From: CAYHBO01 sp964354855
GTDB taxonomy: Bacteria; Babelota; Babeliae; Babelales; RVW-14
Assembly (NCBI GenBank): GCA_964354855.1
Contig: CAYHBO010000018.1
Coordinates: 1-29,775, forward strand
Length of the DNA stretch: 29,775 nt
Direction of reading: 5' to 3'
The translations under genes were made by a program, and so were the position numbers. Of the stretch, positions 1 to 7,467 are shown piece by piece. A model generated the notes under the pieces. It ran no database searches and was not told where the DNA came from. It saw only the letters and a list, made by a program, of their open reading frames with translations. Positions within the stretch are counted from its first letter, which is position 1; each line of letters begins with the position of its first letter.

Positions 1-213
1 TAAAAGTGAGCCTTTTAAGATACTCGGTGAATTTTAGGACAACCACAAAACTGAGGGATCTAAGTGTTTTTGACCAAACGTTGAAAAAGCTGGTTCAGAG
101 TAAGTTATTAAACTTGTTTTGCGGTGATAGCATTGAGTAAGATGGTGATATCAGAGTAACCATAAAAAACTTTAGGGTTTTTTTAATGATATCCCAGTTG
201 ATAATCTAATAAT

Positions 214-1185
214 TTAGTGAAAAAGATTTTCTACCTGAGCCCCATTGAACATAATGTCATAAGTAGCTTTGCATAATGGTAGGCTGACGTTGTAGTGTTG
301 CATAAGCTTCATGACCGATTCAACGGTGTTGATGCCTTCAGGTAGTGTCCCAAATTCACGTGTGAGCTCTTCCATGGTTCTTCCGTGCGCAATCAAGCGA
401 CCAGCTTTGAGATTTTTACTGAGTGATCCGGTGCAGGTTAAAATCATATCGCCGAGCCCGGAAAGGCCATAAACGGTTTCTCGTTGCCCACCCATGGCGA
501 AGACTAAAGTTGCCATTTCTTCTAGAGCTCGTGTAAGCAAATATGCTGTAGTGTTATCTTTAAAGCCAGCGCCATTCACCATGCCTGTCATCAAAGCAAT
601 GACATTTTTAACCGCGCCGCCGACTTGAACGCCAATTGGATCAGAAGAAATTTGTGATATAAAATAATTATTGTTAAGAAGCTGTGCAAGTTCGTTGCAA
701 ACTGTTGTATCAGTACTCGCGATTGAAGCAGAAGAAAATTGTTTATGCATGAGTTCATGGGCGAATGTCGGGCCACCAAAGACTGCTGCCTTTATTGAGT
801 CATCCATAATACTTTGAATAATTTGTGTTGGAAGTTTTAAGCTTTCGGCTTCGATGCCTTTACTGAGTACTATCCAGGTGGCATTGGTTGAAATATAAGG
901 TTTTGCTTGTTGTACGAGGTTGCCTAGAAATTTTACCGGGATCGCTTCAAAAATCCAGTTAGTATCTTGTAATGCTTCTTTTAAGCTGGTGGTAGCCGAG
1001 ATATTCTTATGTAAAACAAAATCAGGACAGTAAAGCCGATTTATATGATCGTGCTTAATGTCGTAAGCAACTTCAGGTTCATGACACCATAAGATTACGT
1101 CATGACCATTGTCCGCGAGAAGTGATGCAACCGCTGTTCCCCATCGGCCAGCACCAAGGATGGCTATAGATGGGCATGGAATCAT
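214..1185 (-). CDS. gpsA: Glycerol-3-phosphate dehydrogenase [NAD(P)+]
   Basis: This cytosolic enzyme reduces dihydroxyacetone phosphate to sn-glycerol-3-phosphate, the backbone for phospholipids. The 323-residue protein has the usual family length. It opens with a Rossmann motif, GAGRWGTAVA, at residues 11-20 (usually GAGSWGTALA). The SKG motif is at 108-110, GPTFAHEL at 138-145, the catalytic lysine K193 in GGAVKN, and the C-terminal signature GLSGLGDMILTC at 240-251 followed by SLSKN, where the family usually has SRN. The start is fixed by a GGAG box that overlaps the end of uppS, whose stop lies 3 bp upstream, so the two genes are probably co-transcribed and translationally coupled. Identification is firm. 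The R-for-S change in the first glycine motif looks tolerated because the glycines are kept. Confidence 0.96.
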   Translation of the reverse strand: MIPCPSIAILGAGRWGTAVASLLADNGHDVILWCHEPEVAYDIKHDHINRLYCPDFVLHKNISATTSLKEALQDTNWIFEAIPVKFLGNLVQQAKPYISTNATWIVLSKGIEAESLKLPTQIIQSIMDDSIKAAVFGGPTFAHELMHKQFSSASIASTDTTVCNELAQLLNNNYFISQISSDPIGVQVGGAVKNVIALMTGMVNGAGFKDNTTAYLLTRALEEMATLVFAMGGQRETVYGLSGLGDMILTCTGSLSKNLKAGRLIAHGRTMEELTREFGTLPEGINTVESVMKLMQHYNVSLPLCKATYDIMFNGAQVENLFH

Positions 1186-1188
1186 GAA

Positions 1189-1875
1189 TTAAACTCCAAA
1201 ATTTCGTTGAATGCCAGTGAACTTATCGATACATCCTTGTAGTATAATTTCATTGGCTTCAGGCCAGAATGCATCAAGAAACATAAGCTCACTATAAGCG
1301 GCTTGAAAGAGAAGAAAATTGCTGAGGCGTGAAACGCTTCCGGTACGAATGATTAGTTCAGGATCGGGCATGCCTGATGTCCAAAGATACTCTTTAATGG
1401 TATCGATAGAAATTTCATGAGCGTTAATTTCCCCAGTTTTTACTTTTTTAGCTATTGCTTGCATAGCGTGTGCGAGTTCTTGTTGAGCCCCATAAAAAAA
1501 TAATAAATTAAGATTTAACACCTCAAGATGTTTTGTTTGTTCTTCAAGATGATCAATGGTTTTAAGGATGTCTGCGGGGAATAAGTTTCGATCCCCTAAG
1601 AAGCGAATTCTTACTTGTTCTTTAATCAATTCAGGTAATTGACTGGCGAATTCTGTTGAAAGAAGGTTAAAAAGATAGCTTTTTTCCAATTCAGATCGAC
1701 GGATGTTTTCCAGTGAAAAGGTATAAAAAGAGAGGTATTTAATGCCATTTTTAATGCATACCGTGATGGCTGAACGGACCGCATCGATTCCTTTTTTATG
1801 CCCAAAAAACGATTCTAATTTATTTTGTTTAGCCCAGCGACGGTTACCATCTGGTATAATGGCGAGGTGTTTCAT
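1189..1875 (-). CDS. uppS: Isoprenyl transferase (undecaprenyl diphosphate synthase family)
   Basis: This cis-prenyltransferase condenses isopentenyl diphosphate onto farnesyl diphosphate to make the polyprenyl carrier lipid for peptidoglycan and surface glycans. At 228 residues it is slightly short. Motif 1 is IIPDGNRRWAK (residues 6-16) with the metal-binding Asp. YTFSLEN corresponds to the FSSEN motif, and AYSELMFLDAFWP keeps the C-terminal Glu. Two differences from typical bacterial enzymes are visible: motif 1 reads PDGNRRWA rather than MDGNGRWA, a form I associate with archaeal members, and the late motif reads RTGSVSRLSNFLLFQ, so the usual Glu of RTSGExRLSNF is Val. A YGGRxEI-like segment also reads YGAQQEL. 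The start has a good AAGGAG box. It is the first gene of a uppS-gpsA unit. The family call is safe; chain length cannot be read from the sequence. Confidence 0.93.
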   Translation of the reverse strand: MKHLAIIPDGNRRWAKQNKLESFFGHKKGIDAVRSAITVCIKNGIKYLSFYTFSLENIRRSELEKSYLFNLLSTEFASQLPELIKEQVRIRFLGDRNLFPADILKTIDHLEEQTKHLEVLNLNLLFFYGAQQELAHAMQAIAKKVKTGEINAHEISIDTIKEYLWTSGMPDPELIIRTGSVSRLSNFLLFQAAYSELMFLDAFWPEANEIILQGCIDKFTGIQRNFGV

Positions 1876-2067
1876 GCCTCATTTCTCCTTAATTTAATCA
1901 AATACGAGTGGGAATAAAAAGTTCAACTTATACTACTCTTTTTTTCGTGATTTTCAATACTATTGGGTTTTAATGATTTTTAAGGGTATTTTAATATCAG
2001 AAATAGGAATATTTTCCATTTGACGGAATTAATAAATAATGATACTCTCAAGTAATTACATATAGAA

Positions 2068-2095
2068 TTGAAAAAATATTTACTGGTTGTACTAT
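2068..2095 (+). promoter_or_regulatory. Candidate promoter for the HAD gene in the 308-bp divergent gap
   Basis: The gap 1876-2183 separates uppS (minus) from the HAD gene (plus) and holds no convincing reading frame. A TTGAAA box at 2068-2073, a 16-bp spacer and a TACTAT box at 2090-2095 resemble a sigma-70 promoter reading toward the HAD gene, with a strong GGGAGG ribosome site at 2169-2174. The rest of the gap is very AT-rich and must also contain the uppS promoter, which I cannot place. The call rests on consensus matching alone. Confidence 0.35.
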
Positions 2096-2183
2096 CTTAT
2101 GGATCATAAAGGATAAAACCGTTTAGGTTGTGGGTATTTAATGTACAACAGAAAAACAACATGAGATTGGGAGGAATTTAGCT

Positions 2184-2864
2184 ATGAAACACATTAAACA
2201 TAAAATTAAAGCCATTATCTTTGATATGGACGGGACGATTATTAAAAGTGAACAGGTTTATGACAAAGTCGTTTTAGATTTGTTGAAGGAAAAGGGTATT
2301 TTTGAAATTTCAAGTGACAAGCTTGCTGTTTGGAGTTCCCTTGCTGGGATGAGTCTTAATAATGCATCCGGGGTCTTAAAAAAGCTGTTTGAGCTTGAAG
2401 ATGAAATTGAGCATTTGGTTGAGCGACAAGTTGAGATTGCCAACAAATATCTTGGAGAGAAGGTGAACTTAATTGAGGGGTTCGAGGCCTTTCATAAGGA
2501 ACTTCGAGAACATAATATTCCGACGGCCATAGCAACTAACGCTTATCCTGCAAACTTACTAAAAATTGATGAAACAATTAATTTACAACAGTTTTTTGGT
2601 AAACATCTTTATTCCGTTGGGCATGTTAACTTCGTTGCCAAGCCTGATCCTAAAATTTTTATTCATGCAGCAGAGCAACTAGGGGTAAAGCCTGAAGAGT
2701 GTATCGTTTTTGAAGATTCTGTTCATGGATTTAATGCCGCAAAGGCGGCCGGTATGAAATGTATCGCCATCAAGAATGAAAGAAATGCTGAACTTCTTCA
2801 TATGGTTCATGAAGCAATTGAACATTATGGTGAAGCAATAGAAGCTTTAAAGAAAATATTGTAG
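2184..2864 (+). CDS. HAD-superfamily phosphatase, beta-phosphoglucomutase-like (subfamily IA)
   Basis: This is a cytosolic haloacid-dehalogenase-fold hydrolase or phosphomutase, 226 residues, the usual length for the phosphoglycolate phosphatase/beta-phosphoglucomutase group. Motif I is FDMDGTIIKSE near residue 13, with the nucleophile Asp and the acid/base Asp. An alpha-helical cap follows, then motif II (IATNAY), the motif III lysine in AKPDPKIF, and motif IV IVFEDSVHGFNAAKAAGM with the metal-binding acidic pair. The start is set by a GGGAGG box nine bases upstream; another Met at residue 1 of the motif region would lack such a site. The next gene starts 12 bp downstream, so they probably form an operon. 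The substrate cannot be told: sugar phosphates, phosphoglycolate or a nucleotide are all possible. Confidence 0.88.
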   Translation: MKHIKHKIKAIIFDMDGTIIKSEQVYDKVVLDLLKEKGIFEISSDKLAVWSSLAGMSLNNASGVLKKLFELEDEIEHLVERQVEIANKYLGEKVNLIEGFEAFHKELREHNIPTAIATNAYPANLLKIDETINLQQFFGKHLYSVGHVNFVAKPDPKIFIHAAEQLGVKPEECIVFEDSVHGFNAAKAAGMKCIAIKNERNAELLHMVHEAIEHYGEAIEALKKIL

Positions 2865-2876
2865 TCAGCATGGCAC

Positions 2877-3368
2877 ATGAAACATCATTGGTTTAAGATT
2901 CTTTTATCCTTCATAGGTTTCTCTATGGGGATTTTTTCTTGGTACTATTTTTATGTCAGAAATTCTCAACAAGTGATCGTTGAGAATTTTCAGTTAGTTG
3001 CTCATGATGGCATGATTTGTATTAATCATCTTGCGATACCATGTGTGAGGCTGAACAAGGAGTCTTCATTGAGCCTTGAGGTACAAGACAGCATGCTATC
3101 GCCTACCAGTCCCTTTATCGTGTGTCATGATGTACAGGGGACTATTCTACATAATGACAAAGAGGCAGGGTCTTTTAAAACAGAACACATGACGATTAAT
3201 CGAGAAAAGAAAACATTGAATTTTCCAACAAAGCTACAGGGGCAACATGCTCTGGTTAGTTTTAGTGTTGGTATGATGAATATTGATATTCAAAATCAAG
3301 AAGTAATTATGGAAGATGGTGTTGAAAGTTGCTTCTTTATATCGCGCGGCAAGCAACCGCAGCCGTGA
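2877..3368 (+). CDS. Membrane-anchored LptC-like protein
   Basis: The 163-residue product has one N-terminal hydrophobic helix (about residues 6-27, KILLSFIGFSMGIFSWYYF) and then a soluble, beta-rich domain, consistent with an inner-membrane anchor and a periplasmic domain. Its C-terminal half (AGSFKTEHMTINREKKTLNF, then LQGQHALVSFSV, then MNIDIQNQEVIM) has the rhythm of the LptC/OstA fold, where each turn carries modified, allowed and forbidden state strands of the lipopolysaccharide export bridge. That assignment comes from topology and pattern only, and sequence identity is low. The gene follows the HAD gene by 12 bp. Its last 32 bases overlap the 3' end of comF on the other strand. If correct, it would imply an LPS-type outer membrane. 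It may instead be an unrelated anchored beta protein. Confidence 0.45.
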   Translation: MKHHWFKILLSFIGFSMGIFSWYYFYVRNSQQVIVENFQLVAHDGMICINHLAIPCVRLNKESSLSLEVQDSMLSPTSPFIVCHDVQGTILHNDKEAGSFKTEHMTINREKKTLNFPTKLQGQHALVSFSVGMMNIDIQNQEVIMEDGVESCFFISRGKQPQP

Positions 3369-4005
3369 CTGAGGTCGGTTTGAGTTCAAGTAACGTTTTT
3401 CCTGCTTGTTGTAAGGTGACACCAGTCGTGCATAAATCATCAATAAGCAGAATTTTTTTGCCCTGAACATATGAAAGATCTCTAAAGCCATACCAATCAT
3501 TAATGTCAAATGCCTGAGCGATATTTTTTTCGCGATTACTTTTATTGAGTCGTGATTGAAAGAGTGTTTTCTTTTTGCGATAGATGAGAGGAATGACTGG
3601 GATATTTAATTGCTTTCCAATAACGTTGGCTATGACGGTTGCCTGGTTAAAACCACGGCGGGCGTAACGGCTCCAGTGCAGTGGAATGGGAACAATGATG
3701 TCAGGGGCTAGCAGTTTAAAATCGATGAGTTCAAGCATGAGGGTGCCGAGCTGCTTACTTGCAAGAACATCTTGCGCAAATTTTCTAAGAACTAACCCAC
3801 GTAATGAATTTTCATATGATGATGCAGCGTAGATGCGCATAGCATGTTTTCCCGTAAGTGGCACAAATATGCTGGTTACCGGTTTAATCAAACTCCCACA
3901 AGGACCACATAGAATTTGTGTTGGTGGGAGAAGGTGTTTGCAAGAAGGGCAATGAGAGGGGTAAAAAAATTGTAGGAGCGACTTAGCTTTTATGATCCAA
4001 TCCAA
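3337..4005 (-). CDS. comF: ComF family phosphoribosyltransferase-like protein
   Basis: The 222-residue protein has the two parts of the ComF/GntX family: an N-terminal zinc ribbon (CPSC near residue 18 and CGPC near residue 33) and a type I phosphoribosyltransferase fold. The family segment LHWSRYARRGFNQA lies in the middle, and the PRPP loop KKILLIDDLCTTGVTLQQ near residues 184-201 has the acidic pair and the Thr-Thr-Gly loop. In competent bacteria ComF helps bring imported single-stranded DNA into the cytosol; elsewhere its role is unclear. No other competence gene is visible here. The start overlaps the end of the upstream pgpA-like gene by 16 bp, and the stop overlaps the convergent LptC-like gene. 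The family call is strong; a competence role is not shown by the context. Confidence 0.9.
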   Translation of the reverse strand: MDWIIKAKSLLQFFYPSHCPSCKHLLPPTQILCGPCGSLIKPVTSIFVPLTGKHAMRIYAASSYENSLRGLVLRKFAQDVLASKQLGTLMLELIDFKLLAPDIIVPIPLHWSRYARRGFNQATVIANVIGKQLNIPVIPLIYRKKKTLFQSRLNKSNREKNIAQAFDINDWYGFRDLSYVQGKKILLIDDLCTTGVTLQQAGKTLLELKPTSVTAAVACRAI

Positions 4006-4472
4006 AGTACAAGCCTTAAGAAGATGTTTAAAATTAATCCAGATAACAATGCACTGAACATACGAAGTGGGAATTCATAAAAATTAATAGCCCATAGGCG
4101 ATAACATAAAATGGGTAAAAAGAATCTGAACGCATGAAAGAGTAAGAACCCGACAATAATGATTTTAATGCTTGGGTGAATGGCAAAAAAGGCGATAAGA
4201 AAGGCTAAGAATTTATCAAGGACAATGACGGAGGGGTCTTTATCGGTTTCGTGTTGTAAGGCTAAGTAAATAATCAGAAGTGAAGCCAAGGTGATAGCCG
4301 TGATACTGGAAAAGAAGATTGTAGCATTGCACCAATACAGGGCACGTAGTAAAAATAATGTTGGAATTGCAAGTCCCGTTGCCATAATCGAGCCACCCAA
4401 GCGGTCACCGAGTCCCCAGAATGAGGCGATTTGAAAACAAAATGCTTTAATGTTTGTTACCATAGGAATCAT
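3990..4472 (-). CDS. pgpA: Divergent phosphatidylglycerophosphatase A-like membrane protein
   Basis: This 160-residue, very hydrophobic protein has at least three membrane segments and resembles PgpA, which removes phosphate from phosphatidylglycerol phosphate to give phosphatidylglycerol. Recognisable parts are the N-terminal block GLGDRLGGSIMATGLAIP (residues 20-37, compare the family's glycine/proline-rich APGTxGS block) and DPSVIVLDKFLAF (79-91), matching the family's DPxxIVxDExxG. A C-terminal FHAFRFF segment matches FRxFDIxKP loosely. The conserved Glu after Asp in the central motif is Lys here, and the usual KPxPI is missing, so activity is doubtful or the enzyme is specialised. It overlaps lspA upstream by 26 bp and comF downstream by 16 bp, giving a tightly coupled envelope operon. 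The start could be Met1 or Met4; both lie inside lspA. Confidence 0.6.
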   Translation of the reverse strand: MIPMVTNIKAFCFQIASFWGLGDRLGGSIMATGLAIPTLFLLRALYWCNATIFFSSITAITLASLLIIYLALQHETDKDPSVIVLDKFLAFLIAFFAIHPSIKIIIVGFLLFHAFRFFLPILCYRLWAINFYEFPLRMFSALLSGLILNIFLRLVLWIGS

Positions 4473-4920
4473 AAACCGTTTTAATCATTATACAAAAGAC
4501 ACCAACGACAATGCATGCATCTGCAATGTTGAACGTAGGCCAATACCATTCGTGAACGTGTAATTCAATAAAATCTACTACCGCTCCATACCAACAACGA
4601 TCAAAAAAATTAGAAACTGCACCTGCAAGAATCATTGTTTCAAAGATAATTTTGGAACCGGTGCGATATTGCATAATCGTATACACACCAAAGATCACAA
4701 TAACAAGGGCAATAATTGAAGTCAATAACCAGAAGTGAACCGGCGATGAAAATTGCAGCATGCTCCAACTAATTCCACGATTCCATGCAAGGGTGAAAGA
4801 GAGATTATTATTGATAACCAAAGGGTCATTGGAAAGTTTGCTGACCGCCCAACATTTAGAGAATCGATCGGCTGAAAGGCATAAGATAAAAATGATATGG
4901 TAAAGAAGGTAGTAAAACAT
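4447..4920 (-). CDS. lspA: Lipoprotein signal peptidase (signal peptidase II)
   Basis: This integral membrane aspartyl protease cuts the signal peptide off diacylglyceryl-modified prolipoproteins. The 157-residue protein has four membrane segments. Conserved pieces are DRFSK near residue 18, NRGISW near 47, and the catalytic blocks SNFFDRCWYGAVVDF and WPTFNIADACIVVG, which contain both catalytic Asp residues (VVDF and FNIAD). It starts 15 bp after the pheT stop and overlaps the pgpA-like gene by 26 bp. No strong ribosome site is visible (AGAAAGAA), so coupling to pheT translation is likely. Its presence implies that lipoproteins are made, which fits the lipoprotein-like leader at 12042. Confidence 0.95.
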   Translation of the reverse strand: MFYYLLYHIIFILCLSADRFSKCWAVSKLSNDPLVINNNLSFTLAWNRGISWSMLQFSSPVHFWLLTSIIALVIVIFGVYTIMQYRTGSKIIFETMILAGAVSNFFDRCWYGAVVDFIELHVHEWYWPTFNIADACIVVGVFCIMIKTVYDSYGNKH

Positions 4921-4935
4921 GGTATTGGTTCTTTC

Positions 4936-7290
4936 TTATGATCTTATCTGTGCTCCTGTCTGTTCAATTGAACGGAGTGCAGCATGATAAACGGTTTCAA
5001 TTTCATTTTTTTCTAAGGTATGTTCCATATGTTGCAACCATACTCTAAAGGTAATGGCGCGAACATCCGGTTGAGCTTTGTTTTCATAGAAGTCGATTAT
5101 CTCAACAAGGGTGATTAATGGTGAGATGGAAGTCAGTAAATCTTCAAGTTTTTGGCAACTGAGAGTAAATGGGACTAATAAACTGAGATCAAAGAAGGTT
5201 TCTTGAAAGCGGGATGCTGCTTTGTACTGGGTTGCTTCTAGAGGATGCGTGGTTAGGAAACTGCCATCAAGTTCAAAGATAAAAGCACTACTTTCCGGTA
5301 ACGCATCTATTTTATTGAGCATGATTGGATTTACCATGCCGGCGATTCCAATCAACGTTTCATTATAGAATAGTTCTGCTGTTTGATAAGCATGAGCCCA
5401 GGGAACAAGTGTTTTAGTTGTTTTTTCCCAGGTAATTTTTCTCGTAAACCCAACACTTTTAAAAAGTTTGGTGAGATGATGTTTGCTTAGATAAAAATCT
5501 ATTGGTTTTCTTTTATCAAAGAAAATCCCGCTTACTTGTGCTTGTTCTACCGGAAGTAATTTATTTTTATGCCAAACTCTGCCCGCTTCAAAAAAAGCGA
5601 GGGAGTCTTGATGTACTATGTTATCACTGACGTTCTTAAGAAGACCGGGTATTAATGAAGTTATAAGCTGAACACAGTTTTCAGAAATTGGGTTAACCAT
5701 GCTGATGGTTTCATGAGGGGTAAAATCTAAAATTTTAAGAAAAGCTTCATCGAATAATGCATAGTTTCGTTGTTCCATCATTCCCGCACCATGAGCAAGG
5801 TATTGTCGAATTTTTCTGATTCGTTCCACGGGTGTTACATCAAATGGTTGGCGTTGCATTGGAGGAAGTTCCAGTGGAATATTGTTGAATCCGTAAGATC
5901 GAATAATTTCTTCTAAAATATCTTCTTTGATACGAATATCTTTACTGGATCTAAAGGTTGGGACTTCGATTTCATATATCAATGGTTCTGTGTATTTAAG
6001 TGAGACGTTAAATTCAAGGGGAGAGAGTAGCGCTACTACCTCATCAGAAGAGAGGGTAATGCCGGAACGTTTTTGTATGAACTCATGAGAGATTTCAATA
6101 ATGTTTGGTTTAACTTCTTTGCCGAGGGCTATGACGGGGTCGGCATATGTTGCGTTTAAGTTGCATTGTTCAAGAAGTTTAATGAAACGAAAGACGGTCT
6201 CAAGGGCCAAATTTGGGTCCAATGTTTTTTCGAATCGTGATGATGAATCGGTTCTTGTTCTATGATATAATGCTGATTTACGGATAGTTGCCGCTTCAAA
6301 ATTGGCAGCTTCAAAAAAGATTGATGTGGTTGTAGCCGAAACTGAGTCGTTTCTACCACCTTTAACCCCGGCAAGACACAGAGGCTTTTTGCCATCAGTA
6401 ATGATTAAGTCGTCAGGGGTTAGTGTTATTTCATCGGCATCAAGGAGATGAAGTTTTTCAAGACTCTTTGCTTTGCGAATGATGATTTTTTTTTCTTCGA
6501 TATGTGCTGCATCGTAGGCGTGCCCCGGTTGTCCCCAGTCCATAGCAAGATAGTTAGTGATATCAATGATGCTGTTCATTGGGCGGGCGTCAACCATCAT
6601 GAGTCTACTAGCCAACAATGGATGAGAGGGTTTGTTTTCAAAAGAAGATATGTAGAGACCATTAAAGGTAAAACAAGCGTCTTGAGCCTGATTGTTTATG
6701 GTAAATGGCATTGAGCTGGTTGGTATTGATATGGCATCGAAGCGTTCTACATTGATTTTATGTAAAAAATTTTCTGCCGGCTTGAGGGGTAATTTCAGAA
6801 AAGCTGCAATCTCGCGAGCAAAACCTCTGTGTCCCCACATATCAGGGCGATGAGTGATGGATTTATTATCAACTTCTAGTACGATGTCTTCCGCTGCAAA
6901 ATAGTTACGCCATCCGCCAGAGAGATCCTCTTGTGTTATGTTGAGCGCGGGAACAAGTCCCCCTTTATCACCACAAAAATCGATAAGGGTTGCCCATGTG
7001 AACGAGTCACCTATTTTCTTTACCAAGAAATAAGCTGAGGTCTGATTGGTCATGAATTCATTGGTTCGGGCCGTGAGGGTTATTTCTTTGTTAAGTTCAG
7101 GAATAATATTTTTAGTTGCATCTGGGGATAAGCATTGTGCTATGAAAAAATTATCTAAGGGAATTTTTATAGGAGTAACTTGTTCAATCTCTGCGGTAAT
7201 TTGATTAAAAAGCGTAACAATTTCGTGAACGTTCTGGGTGCGCCAGTCCGCTTCGATGTGATCAAATATCCAGGCTAATGAGAGTTTCAT
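4936..7290 (-). CDS. pheT: Phenylalanine--tRNA ligase beta subunit
   Basis: The beta subunit pairs with PheS to charge tRNA-Phe in the cytosol. The 784-residue length is normal. From the N-terminus: an entry segment MKLSLAWIFDHI; a region (about 45-140) where the EMAP-type tRNA-binding domain should be, without its usual KLRG-x-x-S-x-GM signature; the conserved ITHRPDMWGHRGFAREIA block at 145-162; the B3/4 editing region; a B5 domain; the catalytic-like core with IIRSYGFNNIP; and a C-terminal FDX-ACB domain (SRFQETFFDLSLLVP to the terminal GAQIRS). pheS is not in the window, so the pair is split. It heads the pheT-lspA-pgpA-comF run. The start lacks a clear Shine-Dalgarno box and lies just below an inverted repeat in its leader. 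Confidence 0.95.
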   Translation of the reverse strand: MKLSLAWIFDHIEADWRTQNVHEIVTLFNQITAEIEQVTPIKIPLDNFFIAQCLSPDATKNIIPELNKEITLTARTNEFMTNQTSAYFLVKKIGDSFTWATLIDFCGDKGGLVPALNITQEDLSGGWRNYFAAEDIVLEVDNKSITHRPDMWGHRGFAREIAAFLKLPLKPAENFLHKINVERFDAISIPTSSMPFTINNQAQDACFTFNGLYISSFENKPSHPLLASRLMMVDARPMNSIIDITNYLAMDWGQPGHAYDAAHIEEKKIIIRKAKSLEKLHLLDADEITLTPDDLIITDGKKPLCLAGVKGGRNDSVSATTTSIFFEAANFEAATIRKSALYHRTRTDSSSRFEKTLDPNLALETVFRFIKLLEQCNLNATYADPVIALGKEVKPNIIEISHEFIQKRSGITLSSDEVVALLSPLEFNVSLKYTEPLIYEIEVPTFRSSKDIRIKEDILEEIIRSYGFNNIPLELPPMQRQPFDVTPVERIRKIRQYLAHGAGMMEQRNYALFDEAFLKILDFTPHETISMVNPISENCVQLITSLIPGLLKNVSDNIVHQDSLAFFEAGRVWHKNKLLPVEQAQVSGIFFDKRKPIDFYLSKHHLTKLFKSVGFTRKITWEKTTKTLVPWAHAYQTAELFYNETLIGIAGMVNPIMLNKIDALPESSAFIFELDGSFLTTHPLEATQYKAASRFQETFFDLSLLVPFTLSCQKLEDLLTSISPLITLVEIIDFYENKAQPDVRAITFRVWLQHMEHTLEKNEIETVYHAALRSIEQTGAQIRS

Positions 7291-7297
7291 GTGGGTT

Positions 7298-7336
7298 AAC
7301 CATTCAATTTTAGGGTTTTCTTACCGGTGAATGGTT
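7298..7336. repeat. Inverted repeat in the pheT leader
   Basis: A perfect 9-bp inverted repeat, AACCATTCA at 7298-7306 and TGAATGGTT at 7328-7336, sits 8-46 bases upstream of the pheT start, within its probable 5' leader. In RNA it would form a hairpin with a 21-base loop close to the ribosome-binding region. This could modulate translation or mark an operator; the sequence cannot separate these. Confidence 0.4.
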
Positions 7337-7363
7337 TTTATAATGCCGATTTTTAGTTTAGCC

Positions 7364-7383
7364 GTCAATGATCGTTCATTGAC
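7364..7383. promoter_or_regulatory. Perfect 8-bp dyad between pheT and the exported-protein gene
   Basis: GTCAATGA at 7364-7371 and TCATTGAC at 7376-7383 form a perfect inverted repeat around a 4-base centre (TCGT). It lies midway in the 177-bp gap between divergent genes, where a repressor operator for both would be expected. There is no T-run after it, so it is not a typical terminator. No regulator gene is adjacent. Confidence 0.4.
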
Positions 7384-7395
7384 TTTACTTAAATA

Positions 7396-7438
7396 TTGAC
7401 ATACTTTCATTGTTCATATTTCAATGTTTACGGATAAT
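7396..7438 (+). promoter_or_regulatory. Candidate promoter for the exported-protein gene
   Basis: A perfect TTGACA lies at 7396-7401, but no good -10 box follows at 17 bp (TATTTC at 7417-7422 gives a 15-bp spacer). Alternatively GATAAT at 7433-7438 is a good -10 with a weak -35 (TTGTTC, 7410-7415) at 17 bp. An AGAGG ribosome site follows at 7458-7462. A promoter somewhere in this stretch is likely because the gene is monocistronic; which boxes are used is uncertain. Confidence 0.35.
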
Positions 7439-7467
7439 TTTTAACCCTTTTTACGATAGAGGTATCT

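Noticed and set aside
164..184. A-rich/T-rich inverted repeat near the left edge, downstream of gpsA
   Set aside because: The stem is almost only A-T pairs, so it is too weak to call a terminator; nothing else is recognised in 1-213.
3234..3509. Minus-strand 91-codon frame across the end of comF
   Set aside because: It overlaps two supported genes in other frames and has no family features.
3990..4472. PlsY (acyl-phosphate acyltransferase) as identity for this membrane protein
   Set aside because: The DPSVIVLD block and the glycine-rich N-terminal block fit PgpA, and the PlsY glycine motifs are absent.
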